From the NCBI GenBank assembly GCA_023435435.1, contig JAEYRW010000105.1, positions 1 through 34,003 of the forward strand: a stretch of 34,003 nucleotides of DNA. Reading direction: 5' to 3'. This document shows positions 7,825-15,574 of the stretch, one piece after another (positions within the stretch are counted from its first letter, which is position 1; every line of letters starts with the position of its first letter). A program made the position numbers and the translations under genes. Under the pieces are notes generated by a model that worked only from the letters and a program-made list of their open reading frames with translations, did no database searches and had not been told where the DNA came from. The DNA comes from Bacillota bacterium. GTDB taxonomy: Bacteria > Bacillota > Clostridia > Christensenellales > Aristaeellaceae.

Positions 7825-8711
7825 CGGGGATTCCGGGCGCCGACCGCTTCACCGAAATTGAAGCGATCTCGAAGGGACAGTCGGGCGATGAAAAGTACCG
7901 CGTCGCGACGGAGACGGGCGCGTTTCTGCTCATCCGGATCGGCAGCGCCGCGGAATCCGCGCGCAAAAAAGCGGAATTTGATATGCTGGCGCGCGCCTTC
8001 GCGGCGGGCGTGCCAACGCCGCGGCCCGTGGACTTCGGGCTGCGGGCGGACGGCAGCGCTTACGCCATCGTCGATTGGTGCGAAGGCACGGACGCCGAGA
8101 CGCAGCTCCCCGCGCTGACGCCGCATGCGCGGCGTGCGCTAGGGGAGAAATCCGGCGCGCTTTTGCGCCGCATCCACCAGATAACCGCGCCTGAAAACGC
8201 CGAGCCATGGAGCGTCCGGTTCCGCCGAAAGGTCATGTCCCGGATAAGCGCCTACGATACCATGCCGGAAAGGCATCCGGGCGCGGACGCAGTTCGCGTT
8301 TTTCTGCTTGCGCGCCAGGGCCTTTTGGACGACCGTCCGCAGACGTTCAATCACGGCGACTTCAACGCCGGCAACCTCATCGTCGCACCCGACGGCACGG
8401 TGCGCGCCATCGACTTCAACGCCTACAACGGCGGCTACGGCGACCCGTGGTGGGAGTTGGGCGCGTGCGACGATCCGGATTACCTGAACGGTCAGATCGC
8501 GGGCTACTTCTGCGGCAAAGCGCCGCGCACATACTTCCCCCTTTGCGCCTATTACGCCGCCTACGGCGCGCTCGCGGCGGTATGCGACACCCGCGCCGGG
8601 GAATACGGGACGCCCGCGGACGGGATCGCACACCTCGAACGCGTACTCGCTTGGTTTGACGGCATGCGCGCCGCGGTTCCCGCGTGGTACCGGCCTTTTG
8701 AGATGCCCTGA
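7821..8711 (+). CDS. APH-fold small-molecule phosphotransferase
   Basis: 296-aa kinase of the aminoglycoside phosphotransferase/choline kinase fold. The catalytic loop HGDFNAGN (178-185) supplies the base Asp180 and Asn185, and the metal-binding Asp198 follows in AIDFN. KSGALLRRIHQI around 110-121 is the usual linker helix. The start is GTG, overlapping the previous gene's TGA as GTGA, so translation is coupled. The fold covers antibiotic, homoserine, fructosamine and thiamine kinases; with only a Rnk-like neighbour the substrate cannot be inferred, and I see no reason to call it a resistance gene. Confidence 0.82.
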   Translation: MTGIPGADRFTEIEAISKGQSGDEKYRVATETGAFLLIRIGSAAESARKKAEFDMLARAFAAGVPTPRPVDFGLRADGSAYAIVDWCEGTDAETQLPALTPHARRALGEKSGALLRRIHQITAPENAEPWSVRFRRKVMSRISAYDTMPERHPGADAVRVFLLARQGLLDDRPQTFNHGDFNAGNLIVAPDGTVRAIDFNAYNGGYGDPWWELGACDDPDYLNGQIAGYFCGKAPRTYFPLCAYYAAYGALAAVCDTRAGEYGTPADGIAHLERVLAWFDGMRAAVPAWYRPFEMP

Positions 8712-8721
8712 GGAAGGGAAA

Positions 8722-8760
8722 GAGCGCCGCGCATACACGGCGCCTCGCCGCTCATTTTTT
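8722..8760 (+). terminator. Terminator after the phosphotransferase gene
   Basis: Outer pairs GAGCG (8722-8726)/CGCTC (8749-8753) enclose an inner GCCG/CGGC hairpin, followed by six T at 8755-8760. The T-run is inside the last codons of the convergent regulator gene. Confidence 0.6.
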
Positions 8761-9195
8761 CCAGTGATTGAGGTTGGGAAGCTGCGCCTCGAGCATCCGG
8801 CGTACCTCCGTCTCCTTCATGCCATGGGTCTTTGAAAGGTGTGGCGCGAGGAAATCCGTCAACTCGTCGAGGGATTTGTAGGCCATCTCGCCGTCCGTGT
8901 AACACCATTTGCAGTATTCCTCGTTGAACGCCCCGTCCGGCTCCCGGCTCAGCACGTCGTCGGTCATGGGCATGCCGCAGCACTGGCAGATCAGGGCGCG
9001 CGGCGCGCCCAGAAGCGTATTGATGGAGACATTGAACAGCTTCGAAATGATTTTCAATGTCTCCGTATTGGGTATGGTTTCCCCAGTCTCCCACCGGCTC
9101 ACCGCCTGCCGCGTGACGAACAGCTTTTCCGCCATTTCATCCTGGGTAAAACCATGCCTCTTCCTCAAATCCGCCAAAATGGTTCTCGTCTCCAT
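8752..9195 (-). CDS. XRE-family regulator with C-terminal zinc ribbon
   Basis: 147-aa DNA-binding protein. Residues 5-62 form a Cro/CI helix-turn-helix, including FTQDEMAEKLFVTRQAVSRWE. Residues 68-140 are a putative zinc-ribbon domain (Zn_ribbon_2 type) with Cys70/Cys73 in CQCCGMPM and Cys95/Cys98 in CKWC. Proteins with this fusion are common in Clostridia and act as small cytoplasmic regulators of unknown signal. An ATG at 9219 is in frame but coincides with the predicted transcription start; the ATG at 9195 begins the normal family N-terminus and follows AAGGGGG. Transcribed alone. Confidence 0.88.
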   Translation of the reverse strand: METRTILADLRKRHGFTQDEMAEKLFVTRQAVSRWETGETIPNTETLKIISKLFNVSINTLLGAPRALICQCCGMPMTDDVLSREPDGAFNEEYCKWCYTDGEMAYKSLDELTDFLAPHLSKTHGMKETEVRRMLEAQLPNLNHWKK

Positions 9196-9221
9196 ATCCG
9201 CGCCCCCTTCCCTTTCCATCG

Positions 9222-9230
9222 ATTATAGCA
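9222..9230 (-). promoter_or_regulatory. Extended -10 promoter of the XRE regulator
   Basis: Minus strand TGCTATAAT, a perfect extended -10, with no good -35 at 17 bp (TTGCTT occurs at 20 bp). Transcription would start near 9215. Confidence 0.55.
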
Positions 9231-9276
9231 CAAACGCCCGAGATGAAAAGCAACGCGCCGTTGCCCCATGCAAAAG

Positions 9277-9303
9277 GAGCCGACCCCTTTCAGGAATCGG
9301 CTC
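9277..9303 (-). terminator. Terminator at the end of the P1 peptidase gene
   Basis: Minus-strand stem GAGCCGA (9303-9297)/TCGGCTC (9283-9277) followed by CTTTTG. It overlaps the last codons of the peptidase (stop at 9290-9292). Confidence 0.55.
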
Positions 9304-10309
9304 TCGTTTTCAGATAGCGCATGAGGGACTGGCGCGCGTGGCCCCGGTATCCGGTGACGTCGCCCGCCGCAAGCATGGAATTGAGGATAGCCTCCTCGGT
9401 CGCCTCCGCCACCCCGCGGAACACGGCGTCCATTCTGTCCTCGCGGAGGGCACTGAACGGAAGTATGTCCGCCTTTGCCTCGTGAGGGATGCGGTTTGCG
9501 GTGGAAAACCCGAGCATTACCTCACCGCTTCCGTGCCCGATGAACGAGCCCAGCCGAATGAGCCCTACCCCCGCGCGCCGGATCGCCCGGTAAAGCTGCC
9601 GGTCAGTGAGCGGCAAATCCGTCGCGACGACGACGATGCACGAGCCGCGCTCGATTTCCCCGTCCGGCGCCCAGCTTGCGACGGATTTCCCGTCCACGCG
9701 GAAATCCTCCAGCCGCCCGTGGTTTGTGAGGGTCAAGACGCCCAGCGTGAACGCCCCCTCTTTCAAGGGGACGATCCGCGAAGCGGAGCCGATGCCGCCC
9801 TTGAGCCCGTGACAGCTCATGCCCTTTCCCGCCCCCACGTCCCCCTCGGCAAAATCCGCCCGCGCATGGGCGATGGCTTCATACAGGTGCTCCTTGCGGA
9901 CGCTGCGGCGGCGGATGTCGTTCAGGTATCCGTCGTTACATTCGCAAACCACGGGGTTGATGGACGTAAAGCCGCCGTCACACGACGCGAGCATGTAATC
10001 AACCATCGCCGCGTGAACGTCCCCCACCGACAGTGTGTTGGTCAGCGCGATGGGCGTCTCGAGCTGGCCGAGCTCCCCAATCTGCATGAGCCCGAGCGTC
10101 TTTCCAAAGCCGTTCAGCACATGGGCGGCGGCGGTAAGTTTACTGAAAAACGGGTTATCGGCACAGGGCATGACCACCGTCACGCCCGTCTTGATCTCCC
10201 CGTCGTCGAGGGTTGAATGCCCCACGGTCACGCCCGGCACATCGGTGATTTTGTTCAGCGGTCCCGTGGCCATGCGGCCGACACAAACGCCCATTTCTCG
10301 AATTCTCAT
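9290..10309 (-). CDS. P1 (DmpA-type) self-processing peptidase
   Basis: 339-aa member of peptidase family S58/P1 (DmpA and beta-peptidyl aminopeptidase relatives), enzymes that cleave themselves into two chains and use the new N-terminal serine as nucleophile. ITDVPGVTVGHSTL (21-34) is the usual N-terminal signature, GGIGSASR lies at 171-178, and GHGSGE with FSTAN (258-272) matches the processing Gly/Ser site of DmpA, predicting Ser261 as nucleophile. No signal peptide, so cytoplasmic. A longer start at 10339 is possible, but ATG 10309 has GGAGGGGAATCCCG before it. Natural substrate probably small N-terminal D- or beta-amino acid peptides; inference from family. Confidence 0.88.
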   Translation of the reverse strand: MRIREMGVCVGRMATGPLNKITDVPGVTVGHSTLDDGEIKTGVTVVMPCADNPFFSKLTAAAHVLNGFGKTLGLMQIGELGQLETPIALTNTLSVGDVHAAMVDYMLASCDGGFTSINPVVCECNDGYLNDIRRRSVRKEHLYEAIAHARADFAEGDVGAGKGMSCHGLKGGIGSASRIVPLKEGAFTLGVLTLTNHGRLEDFRVDGKSVASWAPDGEIERGSCIVVVATDLPLTDRQLYRAIRRAGVGLIRLGSFIGHGSGEVMLGFSTANRIPHEAKADILPFSALREDRMDAVFRGVAEATEEAILNSMLAAGDVTGYRGHARQSLMRYLKTRADS

Positions 10310-10350
10310 CGGGATTCCCCTCCACGTCATGCGATTCATGATTCCTACGC

Positions 10351-10380
10351 ATTATACAACGCAGAAGGAGAATATGTCAA
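10351..10380 (-). promoter_or_regulatory. Promoter of the P1 peptidase gene
   Basis: Minus-strand TTGACA (10375-10380), 18-bp spacer, TATAAT (10351-10356), about 40 bp upstream of the chosen ATG. Confidence 0.75.
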
Positions 10381-10450
10381 AGCGCGGGCACGAAATCTCA
10401 GGGCAATCAGCCATCTAACAGCTGAATAGAGTGAAGAAGGAACCATCAAA

Positions 10451-10588
10451 ATGATTGAGCTTTGTACGCCGGGAAAACCACAATACAACAAAGCGACGGC
10501 TGCTTTGTGGGTATCCGTTTGCATTGCAGCTTGGCATCTGTCCTTTTATGTTATTTTGTTAATGATAACCGTGATACTTTTCTCCTAA
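10451..10588 (+). pseudogene. Short ORF, possible 5' remnant of a membrane transporter
   Basis: A 45-codon frame starts with ATG 10451 behind GAAGAAGGAACCATCAAA, a plausible SD, and encodes MIELCTPGKPQYNKATAALW followed by about 25 hydrophobic residues. This is like the N-terminus and first helix of a major-facilitator transporter. The frame stops exactly where the AT-rich glycosylase gene begins, overlapping its 3' end by 30 bp. It could be a transporter cut off by insertion of the AT-rich segment, or simply a small membrane ORF. The family assignment rests on weak resemblance. Confidence 0.3.
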
Positions 10589-11770
10589 AATAATCAATTC
10601 ATCTGCTTCGTGAAATCTTGCCAAAGAACAGATGCTTCGATATAGGCCATCCATATCTACCGCTTTTTCTTTTTGAATATTTATCTCCTTAACAATAAGT
10701 AATTTCTTTTTTCTGTCAAAATTGCAGTCCACAAACCCCGCCATCTCATTTTTGGATAAAATAGATAGCGGCCATTTCATACACTTTTTCTTAAAATACT
10801 CAAAACTAAAAGAATAAGAAAAAAAGGTGTTCAGCCAACGCTTGTCTCGTATAATCCCCTCCATAGGGGATAGCAATGAGACTTCATCCACACTCCCTGT
10901 CCCTTGCTGTTGCAAGACTGCTAACACCTTGTTCGCGGCAACATAGGTTTTCTTCAACGTCTCTACATGAATGTCAGTAATTAATTCCTTAAACCGAAGA
11001 GATGAAATCGCCGTTGATATGTCTTCTGTGTTCAGTCCGGTAATCGCCTTCATATGAGCAATGTCGGTAATTCCAAAAGAACAAATGAGCTTGTACAAAA
11101 TGATCCCAACGGCATCAATATTGCTAATTTCAATCACGGCGGATTTATCTTTCAGCAAATCCTCTCGTAGGGCAAATACTGGTTCCCTGAATGTTCCAGG
11201 TAACCTGTTAGAGACGATTATGTCATTCGTAATCCTCATGTTGAAAAATACCCGGAAAATAGGGAGAGAATTATTAAGCAGACCTTGTTTTCGACCCTTT
11301 GTATAGGCGTCCCATTCCTCCGCAAGGCCAAGATGCTCCCACAAACTGTGTTTCGTACATGAATGCATTTCATAAAACGCCCGTCTTAGCTTCTCTTCTT
11401 CCGCTAATAGTTCATTGCTTTGACGCTCACATTTTTCTTGCACTCTTGATTTTCCCCAACGCACAATTCTTTCCGTCGCAGTATTATATATATCTAATTC
11501 ACAAGTGGGAACAATAAAAAGATTTCGCTTAAAAATGTTTGCTTCAACGATCTTCTTTTTTTCATAGGCGATACTGTCGTAATCTGTGACCTTAAACCCC
11601 GGCACTCTACTCCAAAGAACCAAATAATGACTCAAATGCAAAATAGGACATGGGTCATACTGTATGCCCGATAAATCAGACACCACTTGCAAAACATGAT
11701 TTTTGTCCTTTTTCAGCAAACATTGCCCAGATAGAATTAGCGTTCTTGCGTCATTTATAGTTATTAACAT
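10559..11770 (-). CDS. AlkX/YcaQ-type winged-helix DNA glycosylase
   Basis: 403-aa member of the HTH_42 (AlkZ/AlkX, YcaQ) superfamily, which unhooks interstrand crosslinks and removes bulky N7-alkyl purines. The catalytic Q-hydrophobic-D motif is present as Gln37-Tyr38-Asp39 in SGIQYDP, the AlkX/YcaQ version rather than the QxQ of AlkZ. Winged-helix domains occupy the rest of the chain. Base composition differs sharply from every neighbour: many AAA, ATT and TTT codons, by eye near 40% GC against about 60%. It is flanked by a possible truncated ORF and a long gene-poor stretch, so recent horizontal acquisition is likely. The SD (GAAGG, about 13 bp away) is poor. Confidence 0.8.
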   Translation of the reverse strand: MLITINDARTLILSGQCLLKKDKNHVLQVVSDLSGIQYDPCPILHLSHYLVLWSRVPGFKVTDYDSIAYEKKKIVEANIFKRNLFIVPTCELDIYNTATERIVRWGKSRVQEKCERQSNELLAEEEKLRRAFYEMHSCTKHSLWEHLGLAEEWDAYTKGRKQGLLNNSLPIFRVFFNMRITNDIIVSNRLPGTFREPVFALREDLLKDKSAVIEISNIDAVGIILYKLICSFGITDIAHMKAITGLNTEDISTAISSLRFKELITDIHVETLKKTYVAANKVLAVLQQQGTGSVDEVSLLSPMEGIIRDKRWLNTFFSYSFSFEYFKKKCMKWPLSILSKNEMAGFVDCNFDRKKKLLIVKEINIQKEKAVDMDGLYRSICSLARFHEADELIILGEKYHGYH

Positions 11771-12570
11771 ACGGCGTACTCGACACCTTCTTTCATCATA
11801 TTGATGTTTCGTTGTTTTATCACAACCATGTTCTTTGCGTCCCTGATAAGTATTTATGTACTCTCGCCCCTACTCCCGCACGTTCCCCATCGGGCAAAGG
11901 GAAGCGGCGCGCCGGCAGGCGGGGCGGTTCGCACAAAGCCCAGAGCGGGCAGACGGAGAGAGAGGCGGCGCAGGTCACGGGCGGTTATGGACCGGACAGA
12001 CCGCCGCCATCGGCGGCGAAGCCGTAACCGTCCGAATGGGTCACACGCTTCAAGGAAGCGGGTAAAACGCACCCCGTCTCCGGCGCGATTCTATCAAATA
12101 TTGTAGCATAAATGTGTGAATATTTCTATGATGATTTGGCGTAGCCCCGCTCATAACCCTGCCAGTCCATGTTGACCCGAAGTTACCCTGTAAACAAGAA
12201 TAAGCCTCTCTGCGAAACGACGCCGCAGCCGCGACGACAGACGTGATCTTGCGGGATATTTTCATGGAATATCTGCACCCATGCTACAAGGGAAGCAAAA
12301 CATATTTCCGCAAGGCAACTGTATCCACGGGAGACGCAGACAAGTAAGCAAGTACAGCAAAACCCGGCACAGCACTGGATTTTTCGTCTGTTGGAAGGGT
12401 GGGGGCATCATGATAGGATTACAGGGAGCCTTTTTGAGGTTTGTGCAATTTTCAGTTCTCCGAGGCGCATTTTCCGCTGCCCTTGCACACGAAAGCCGCC
12501 TGTGCGCCCGTCGTCTATTCCTGCAAAAGAACGCCGAAAGCCAGTATTCTGAGGTAATTTACAGATAAAC
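11771..12570. other. About 800 bp without a convincing gene
   Basis: Composition changes abruptly near 11865 from AT-rich to very GC-rich and back again near 12090. Open frames here (for example plus strand 11801-12106, 11856-12065 and 12281-12568; minus 12050-12265) are Arg/Pro/Gly-rich or patchy and have no family features or good SD. One minus frame (12265 down) begins MKISRKITSVVAAAA like a signal peptide but soon loses coherence. I read this as decayed DNA around the glycosylase island and see no RNA gene, array or integrase in it. Confidence 0.5.
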
Positions 12571-12602
12571 AAATAAGCCCGCCACAACCGGCGAGCTTAT
12601 TT
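12571..12602 (-). terminator. Terminator of the tRNA-Ser transcript
   Basis: AAATAAGC (12571-12578) and GCTTATTT (12595-12602) enclose CGCC/GGCG. On the minus strand it is followed by GTTTATCTG. It lies just downstream of the second tRNA. Confidence 0.6.
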
Positions 12603-12625
12603 GCACCGACGAATGTCGGTATTGA

Positions 12626-12717
12626 TGGCGGAGAAGCCGGGATTTGAACCCGGGCGGCACTCATCGCACCCTACTCCCTTAGCAGGGGAGCCCCTTCGGC
12701 CTCTTGGGTACTTCTCC
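12626..12717 (-). tRNA. tRNA-Ser (GCT)
   Basis: Acceptor stem GGAGAAG/CTTCTCC (12711-12717 with 12630-12636), discriminator G at 12629 and encoded CCA (12626-12628). The anticodon loop CTGCTAA, closed by CTCCC/GGGAG, gives anticodon GCT for AGC/AGU codons. The long variable arm and the GGTTCAAATCC T-arm fit serine. It follows tRNA-Ser(TGA) by about 11 bp and appears co-transcribed with it. Confidence 0.95.
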
Positions 12718-12728
12718 ATATCATATGA

Positions 12729-12817
12729 TGGCGGAGAGAGAGGGATTCGAACCCCCGGTGCCTCTCGACATCACTGGTTTTCAAGACCAGCGCCTTAAAC
12801 CACTCGGCCATCTCTCC
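12729..12817 (-). tRNA. tRNA-Ser (TGA)
   Basis: Acceptor stem GGAGAGA/TCTCTCC (12811-12817 with 12733-12739), discriminator G and encoded CCA at 12729-12731. The anticodon arm CTGGTCTTGAAAACCAG gives TGA, reading UCA and other UCN codons. A long variable arm and the GGTTCGAATCC T-arm are present. Promoter at 12841-12869. Confidence 0.95.
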
Positions 12818-12840
12818 AGAAATCAAAACCAGCGAAAGTA

Positions 12841-12869
12841 ATTATAGCAGGAATCGCCGCCAAAGTCAA
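12841..12869 (-). promoter_or_regulatory. Promoter of the tRNA-Ser pair
   Basis: Minus-strand TTGACT (12864-12869), 17-bp spacer, TATAAT (12841-12846), about 24 bp upstream of the first tRNA. Between here and the next promoter at 12976 I see no gene. Confidence 0.85.
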
Positions 12870-12975
12870 CGATAAAATCTCACCTTCATGAGGTGCTTGT
12901 TCGGGTTCTTCTGCCCTCTGCCCAAAATGGCGCGCCCTCCCATCCCAGGAATGGCCGAAACAGTCGAAATGCGGA

Positions 12976-13004
12976 TTGACATTCCCATACAATCACCATA
13001 TACT
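12976..13004 (+). promoter_or_regulatory. Promoter of the membrane protein gene
   Basis: TTGACA (12976-12981), 17-bp spacer, TATACT (12999-13004). A second TATAAT at 13008-13013 is too far from this -35 (26 bp). The leader to the GTG start would be about 115 nt. Confidence 0.7.
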
Positions 13005-13017
13005 TAGTATAATGTTT

Positions 13018-13044
13018 GAAATGTGGCGAAATGTTGTACATTTC
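13018..13044. repeat. Repeated and inverted GAAATGT elements in the leader
   Basis: GAAATGT occurs at 13018-13024 and 13028-13034; ACATTTC at 13038-13044 can pair with either. The inner pair forms a 7-3-7 inverted repeat just downstream of the predicted transcription start, suitable as an operator or as alternative RNA hairpins. Confidence 0.45.
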
Positions 13045-13128
13045 TTTCATGCACGCCGCAAGGAGTCGGTGCCGGCGCGCGGATCAGGGACGAACACGAT
13101 TCATATGAAGCTTAAGGAGGTTTTTAGC

Positions 13129-14043
13129 GTGACTGCAAAGCAATTGTTCAAGGGAACGATGCCATTCAACATTGCGAAACTTGCGCTTGGCGGTGCGACG
13201 CTCCTTCTGTCGGCAATCCTGCTGGCCATCTGTCTGGGTCTCGGGTGGTTGTTCGGCGGGGGCGGCATGGGCGTCATGTTCATTATTTGGATCGCCGGGA
13301 CGGGCGTGATTCAGTTTTTTCTGATGCACTACATCGGGTATCTCGTGAAGGCGGGACACATCGCGGTGATCGCGGAAGCCGTGGCCACGAGGCACATTCC
13401 GGCCAATCAGGTCGCATACGGAAAGAATATCGTCAAAAAACGTTTTGCCACATCAAACATCTATTTCGCGGTGGACAAACTGGTGGCCGGCTCGGTGCGC
13501 CAGATTCAGCGCACAGTCGACGCAACCGCGAACATGTTCTCATTTATACCGGGCATGAAGTCCATCGCAGGGATTGCCAACCTGTTTGTCGGCATTTTTC
13601 TGGGCTACATCGACGAATGCTGTCTCGGGTACACGTTCCTCCAGAAAAAGCAGAATGCGTACAAAAGCGCCGCGGACGGCGTCGTCCTATACGCGCAGAA
13701 CTGGAAGGTGCTGCTGAAAGACGGCGGAAGGACAACGCTGAAGGTGGTTCTGCTTTCGATTGCGGCGGTGCTTGCGATCTTTGTCCCCATCGGCCTTCTG
13801 TTTAAGCTGTTCGGATGGAGCTCATTCCTGGCGTTTCTCTTTGCCTTGATGATCACCTGGGTTGTCAAGTTCGCGTTCCTGGACAGCTATATCATGATTC
13901 AAATGATGACTTCCTATCTGAAGGTTGCCCAGGATACGCAGATTACGTTTGATCTGTATGACAAGCTTTGCGGCATCTCCGGCAAGTTCAAGGAGCTGTT
14001 TCGGAAGGGTGGCGGCACGCCCGAATCCGGCACGCCCGCATAA
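13129..14043 (+). CDS. Unknown multi-pass membrane protein
   Basis: 304 aa, family not recognised. Two strong hydrophobic segments lie near the N-terminus (about 15-40 and 42-65, with a GGGG turn between). A membrane or amphipathic stretch around 130-165 contains SFIPGMKSIAGIANLFVGIFLGYIDECCL, and two more helices lie near 205-250. Soluble helical parts with many Lys residues separate them. The start is set by AAGGAGG eight bases before GTG 13129; earlier in-frame ATGs (13018, 13105) lack such an SD, and one lies near the transcript start. It stands alone between a promoter and a strong terminator. No function is assigned. Confidence 0.72.
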   Translation: MTAKQLFKGTMPFNIAKLALGGATLLLSAILLAICLGLGWLFGGGGMGVMFIIWIAGTGVIQFFLMHYIGYLVKAGHIAVIAEAVATRHIPANQVAYGKNIVKKRFATSNIYFAVDKLVAGSVRQIQRTVDATANMFSFIPGMKSIAGIANLFVGIFLGYIDECCLGYTFLQKKQNAYKSAADGVVLYAQNWKVLLKDGGRTTLKVVLLSIAAVLAIFVPIGLLFKLFGWSSFLAFLFALMITWVVKFAFLDSYIMIQMMTSYLKVAQDTQITFDLYDKLCGISGKFKELFRKGGGTPESGTPA

Positions 14044-14095
14044 CCCGTTCGACGGGGCGCGGCCTTTTACAAATATACCCCTGCGAATATGCGCA

Positions 14096-14129
14096 GGACG
14101 GCGGAGTAAACTCCGCCGTCCGTTTTTTT
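14096..14129 (+). terminator. Terminator after the membrane protein gene
   Basis: Perfect 11-bp stem GGACGGCGGAG/CTCCGCCGTCC with a TAAA loop, followed by GTTTTTTT. A weaker upstream hairpin (CCTGCG 14080-14085/CGCAGG 14092-14097) could serve the convergent sugar operon, but has no T-run. Confidence 0.93.
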
Positions 14130-14139
14130 GCGTCCCCAT

Positions 14140-15543
14140 TTAGGAATGCCGGTAAACCTGCCAACCCATGTAATTTCCCAGGGCCTCCTCCAGTGCGTCC
14201 GCGCAGGCCGCCTGGGTCAGCGCAACGTGGTGCTCGTAGCCGTTTTGGGCAATGTGGCGCATGAGCGCGTTCAAATTCTTCACCTCGCACACCGCGATGC
14301 CGCCGAACGTCTCGAGCGGGTCGTCCGTGAAGCTGCCCTGCCCGAGATAGCACTTGATGACGCCGTTTTTGTCGTCCGTCGAAACCTTCAAAAACGTCAT
14401 TTCAGACGCGCGCACGCGCCCCTTCAGCCCACCGAAGCTGTATTCCGCGCCCAGCGTCGTCGCGAGGATATCGAGATTCCCGATCTCCGGCTTCTCCCGA
14501 AACGCAGTGGCCGGATAGTTGGAACAGTGCACATTGACGCACTTGTCGGGCTCGTTTTTGTAGTTGTTGTTCCAGTCCTGATAGATTGGATTGACGCCCG
14601 ACGCCTTCCGGAGCGCCAGCATCGACACCGCGCCCATGACGTCCGTCTCACACGCGGAGGGCATGCCCTTGACGCCCATCATGCTCATGGACAGGCACGC
14701 GGCGCAGCCGTAGTTGGCTTCCACGCTGTCCCAGCATTGCACGGCGCTGGCGTCGCAATGATGCTCTTCCATCCAGTTCTCAAAGGCAATGCACAGCTTC
14801 GCCTGCCGCTCCACCTTCTCATCCGAAATGCCGGCGCAGATGTTCCCGTACGCGCGGATTTCCGCAATCTTTCTGTCGATTAAACCGCGGTCGGTAAGCG
14901 CCTCAATGTCCGCGAAGATTTCGCTCATGTCCTCGGTCTCGACGGTGATGCCGCAGCTCTGGAGCAGCTTTTCAGAATAGCGCACGGTGCGGAAGGGCAA
15001 GACGCGCGCGCCGAACTGGGCGATGCGCGCGGTGCGCATGGACCTCACCACCGCGCAGACCCGGGCGAAGCGGTCGACGTCCGCGTGGAATTCCTCGCCG
15101 TCTACCGGGCAGGTGTGCCGGGCCGTAAGGGTGTACTTGATGCCGTACTGGTAGAAATTGTTGCACAGGGAAAGCTTCCCGCAGAAAGCGTCCCGGCGGT
15201 TCTCGAGCTGGAGCTTGTCGAAATCGTCGTCGCAGGCCTGCACGAGGATGGGACAGTCGAGCTTCGACCAGCGGATGGCGTCGGCGACGCCCGTCTCCTC
15301 CCCAAAGTTGGGCAGACATACGATGATGCCGTCTATCTCGTCGGCGCGCGCCCGAAAAAGCGCCGCACACTTTCTCGCCTCCTCATAGGTCATGGTCTCG
15401 CCCATGAACGTATCCTCGGTGGAAAGGGCGATGTAGGAATGCCCCCAAGCCGTCAAACTTTCCAGCAATTTTTCCCGGGCCGTCAAAACCAGATGATCCG
15501 GGAAAAAGGACCGGTTCGAAATAATAACCCCAAAAGTCGCCAT
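14140..15543 (-). CDS. L-fucose/L-arabinose isomerase-family protein
   Basis: 467-aa member of the FucI/AraA isomerase superfamily, metal-dependent enzymes that interconvert aldoses and ketoses. Recognisable blocks are DGIIVCLPNFGEETGVADAI near 75-95, the central CWDSVEANYGCAACLSMS with MPSACETDVMGAVSML (about 275-310) carrying candidate metal ligands (Glu, Asp), and a C-terminal beta domain. It is closer to the uncharacterised 'fucose isomerase-like' proteins than to classical FucI or AraA. ATG 15543 follows AGGGAGGGTATT; an upstream ATG at 15567 is less well placed. Last gene of the sugar operon, predicted to turn the imported sugar into the ketose used by the kinase. Confidence 0.8.
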   Translation of the reverse strand: MATFGVIISNRSFFPDHLVLTAREKLLESLTAWGHSYIALSTEDTFMGETMTYEEARKCAALFRARADEIDGIIVCLPNFGEETGVADAIRWSKLDCPILVQACDDDFDKLQLENRRDAFCGKLSLCNNFYQYGIKYTLTARHTCPVDGEEFHADVDRFARVCAVVRSMRTARIAQFGARVLPFRTVRYSEKLLQSCGITVETEDMSEIFADIEALTDRGLIDRKIAEIRAYGNICAGISDEKVERQAKLCIAFENWMEEHHCDASAVQCWDSVEANYGCAACLSMSMMGVKGMPSACETDVMGAVSMLALRKASGVNPIYQDWNNNYKNEPDKCVNVHCSNYPATAFREKPEIGNLDILATTLGAEYSFGGLKGRVRASEMTFLKVSTDDKNGVIKCYLGQGSFTDDPLETFGGIAVCEVKNLNALMRHIAQNGYEHHVALTQAACADALEEALGNYMGWQVYRHS

Positions 15544-15574
15544 AATACCCTCCCTATCGTTTCCCATAATGGGA

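Noticed and set aside
7821..8711. Aminoglycoside resistance gene
   Set aside because: Only the general APH fold is visible; context (Rnk-like partner) gives no link to antibiotics.
12281..12568. 95-codon plus-strand ORF
   Set aside because: No SD, no family features, and it ends next to the tRNA terminator; treated as non-coding.
10381..12625. tRNA-Ser as an integration site for the AT-rich segment
   Set aside because: I could not find a duplicated tRNA 3' end, an integrase or flanking direct repeats, so only composition supports transfer.
12976..13013. TTGACA with TATAAT at 13008
   Set aside because: Spacer of 26 bp is too long; TATACT at 12999 gives exactly 17 bp and is preferred.
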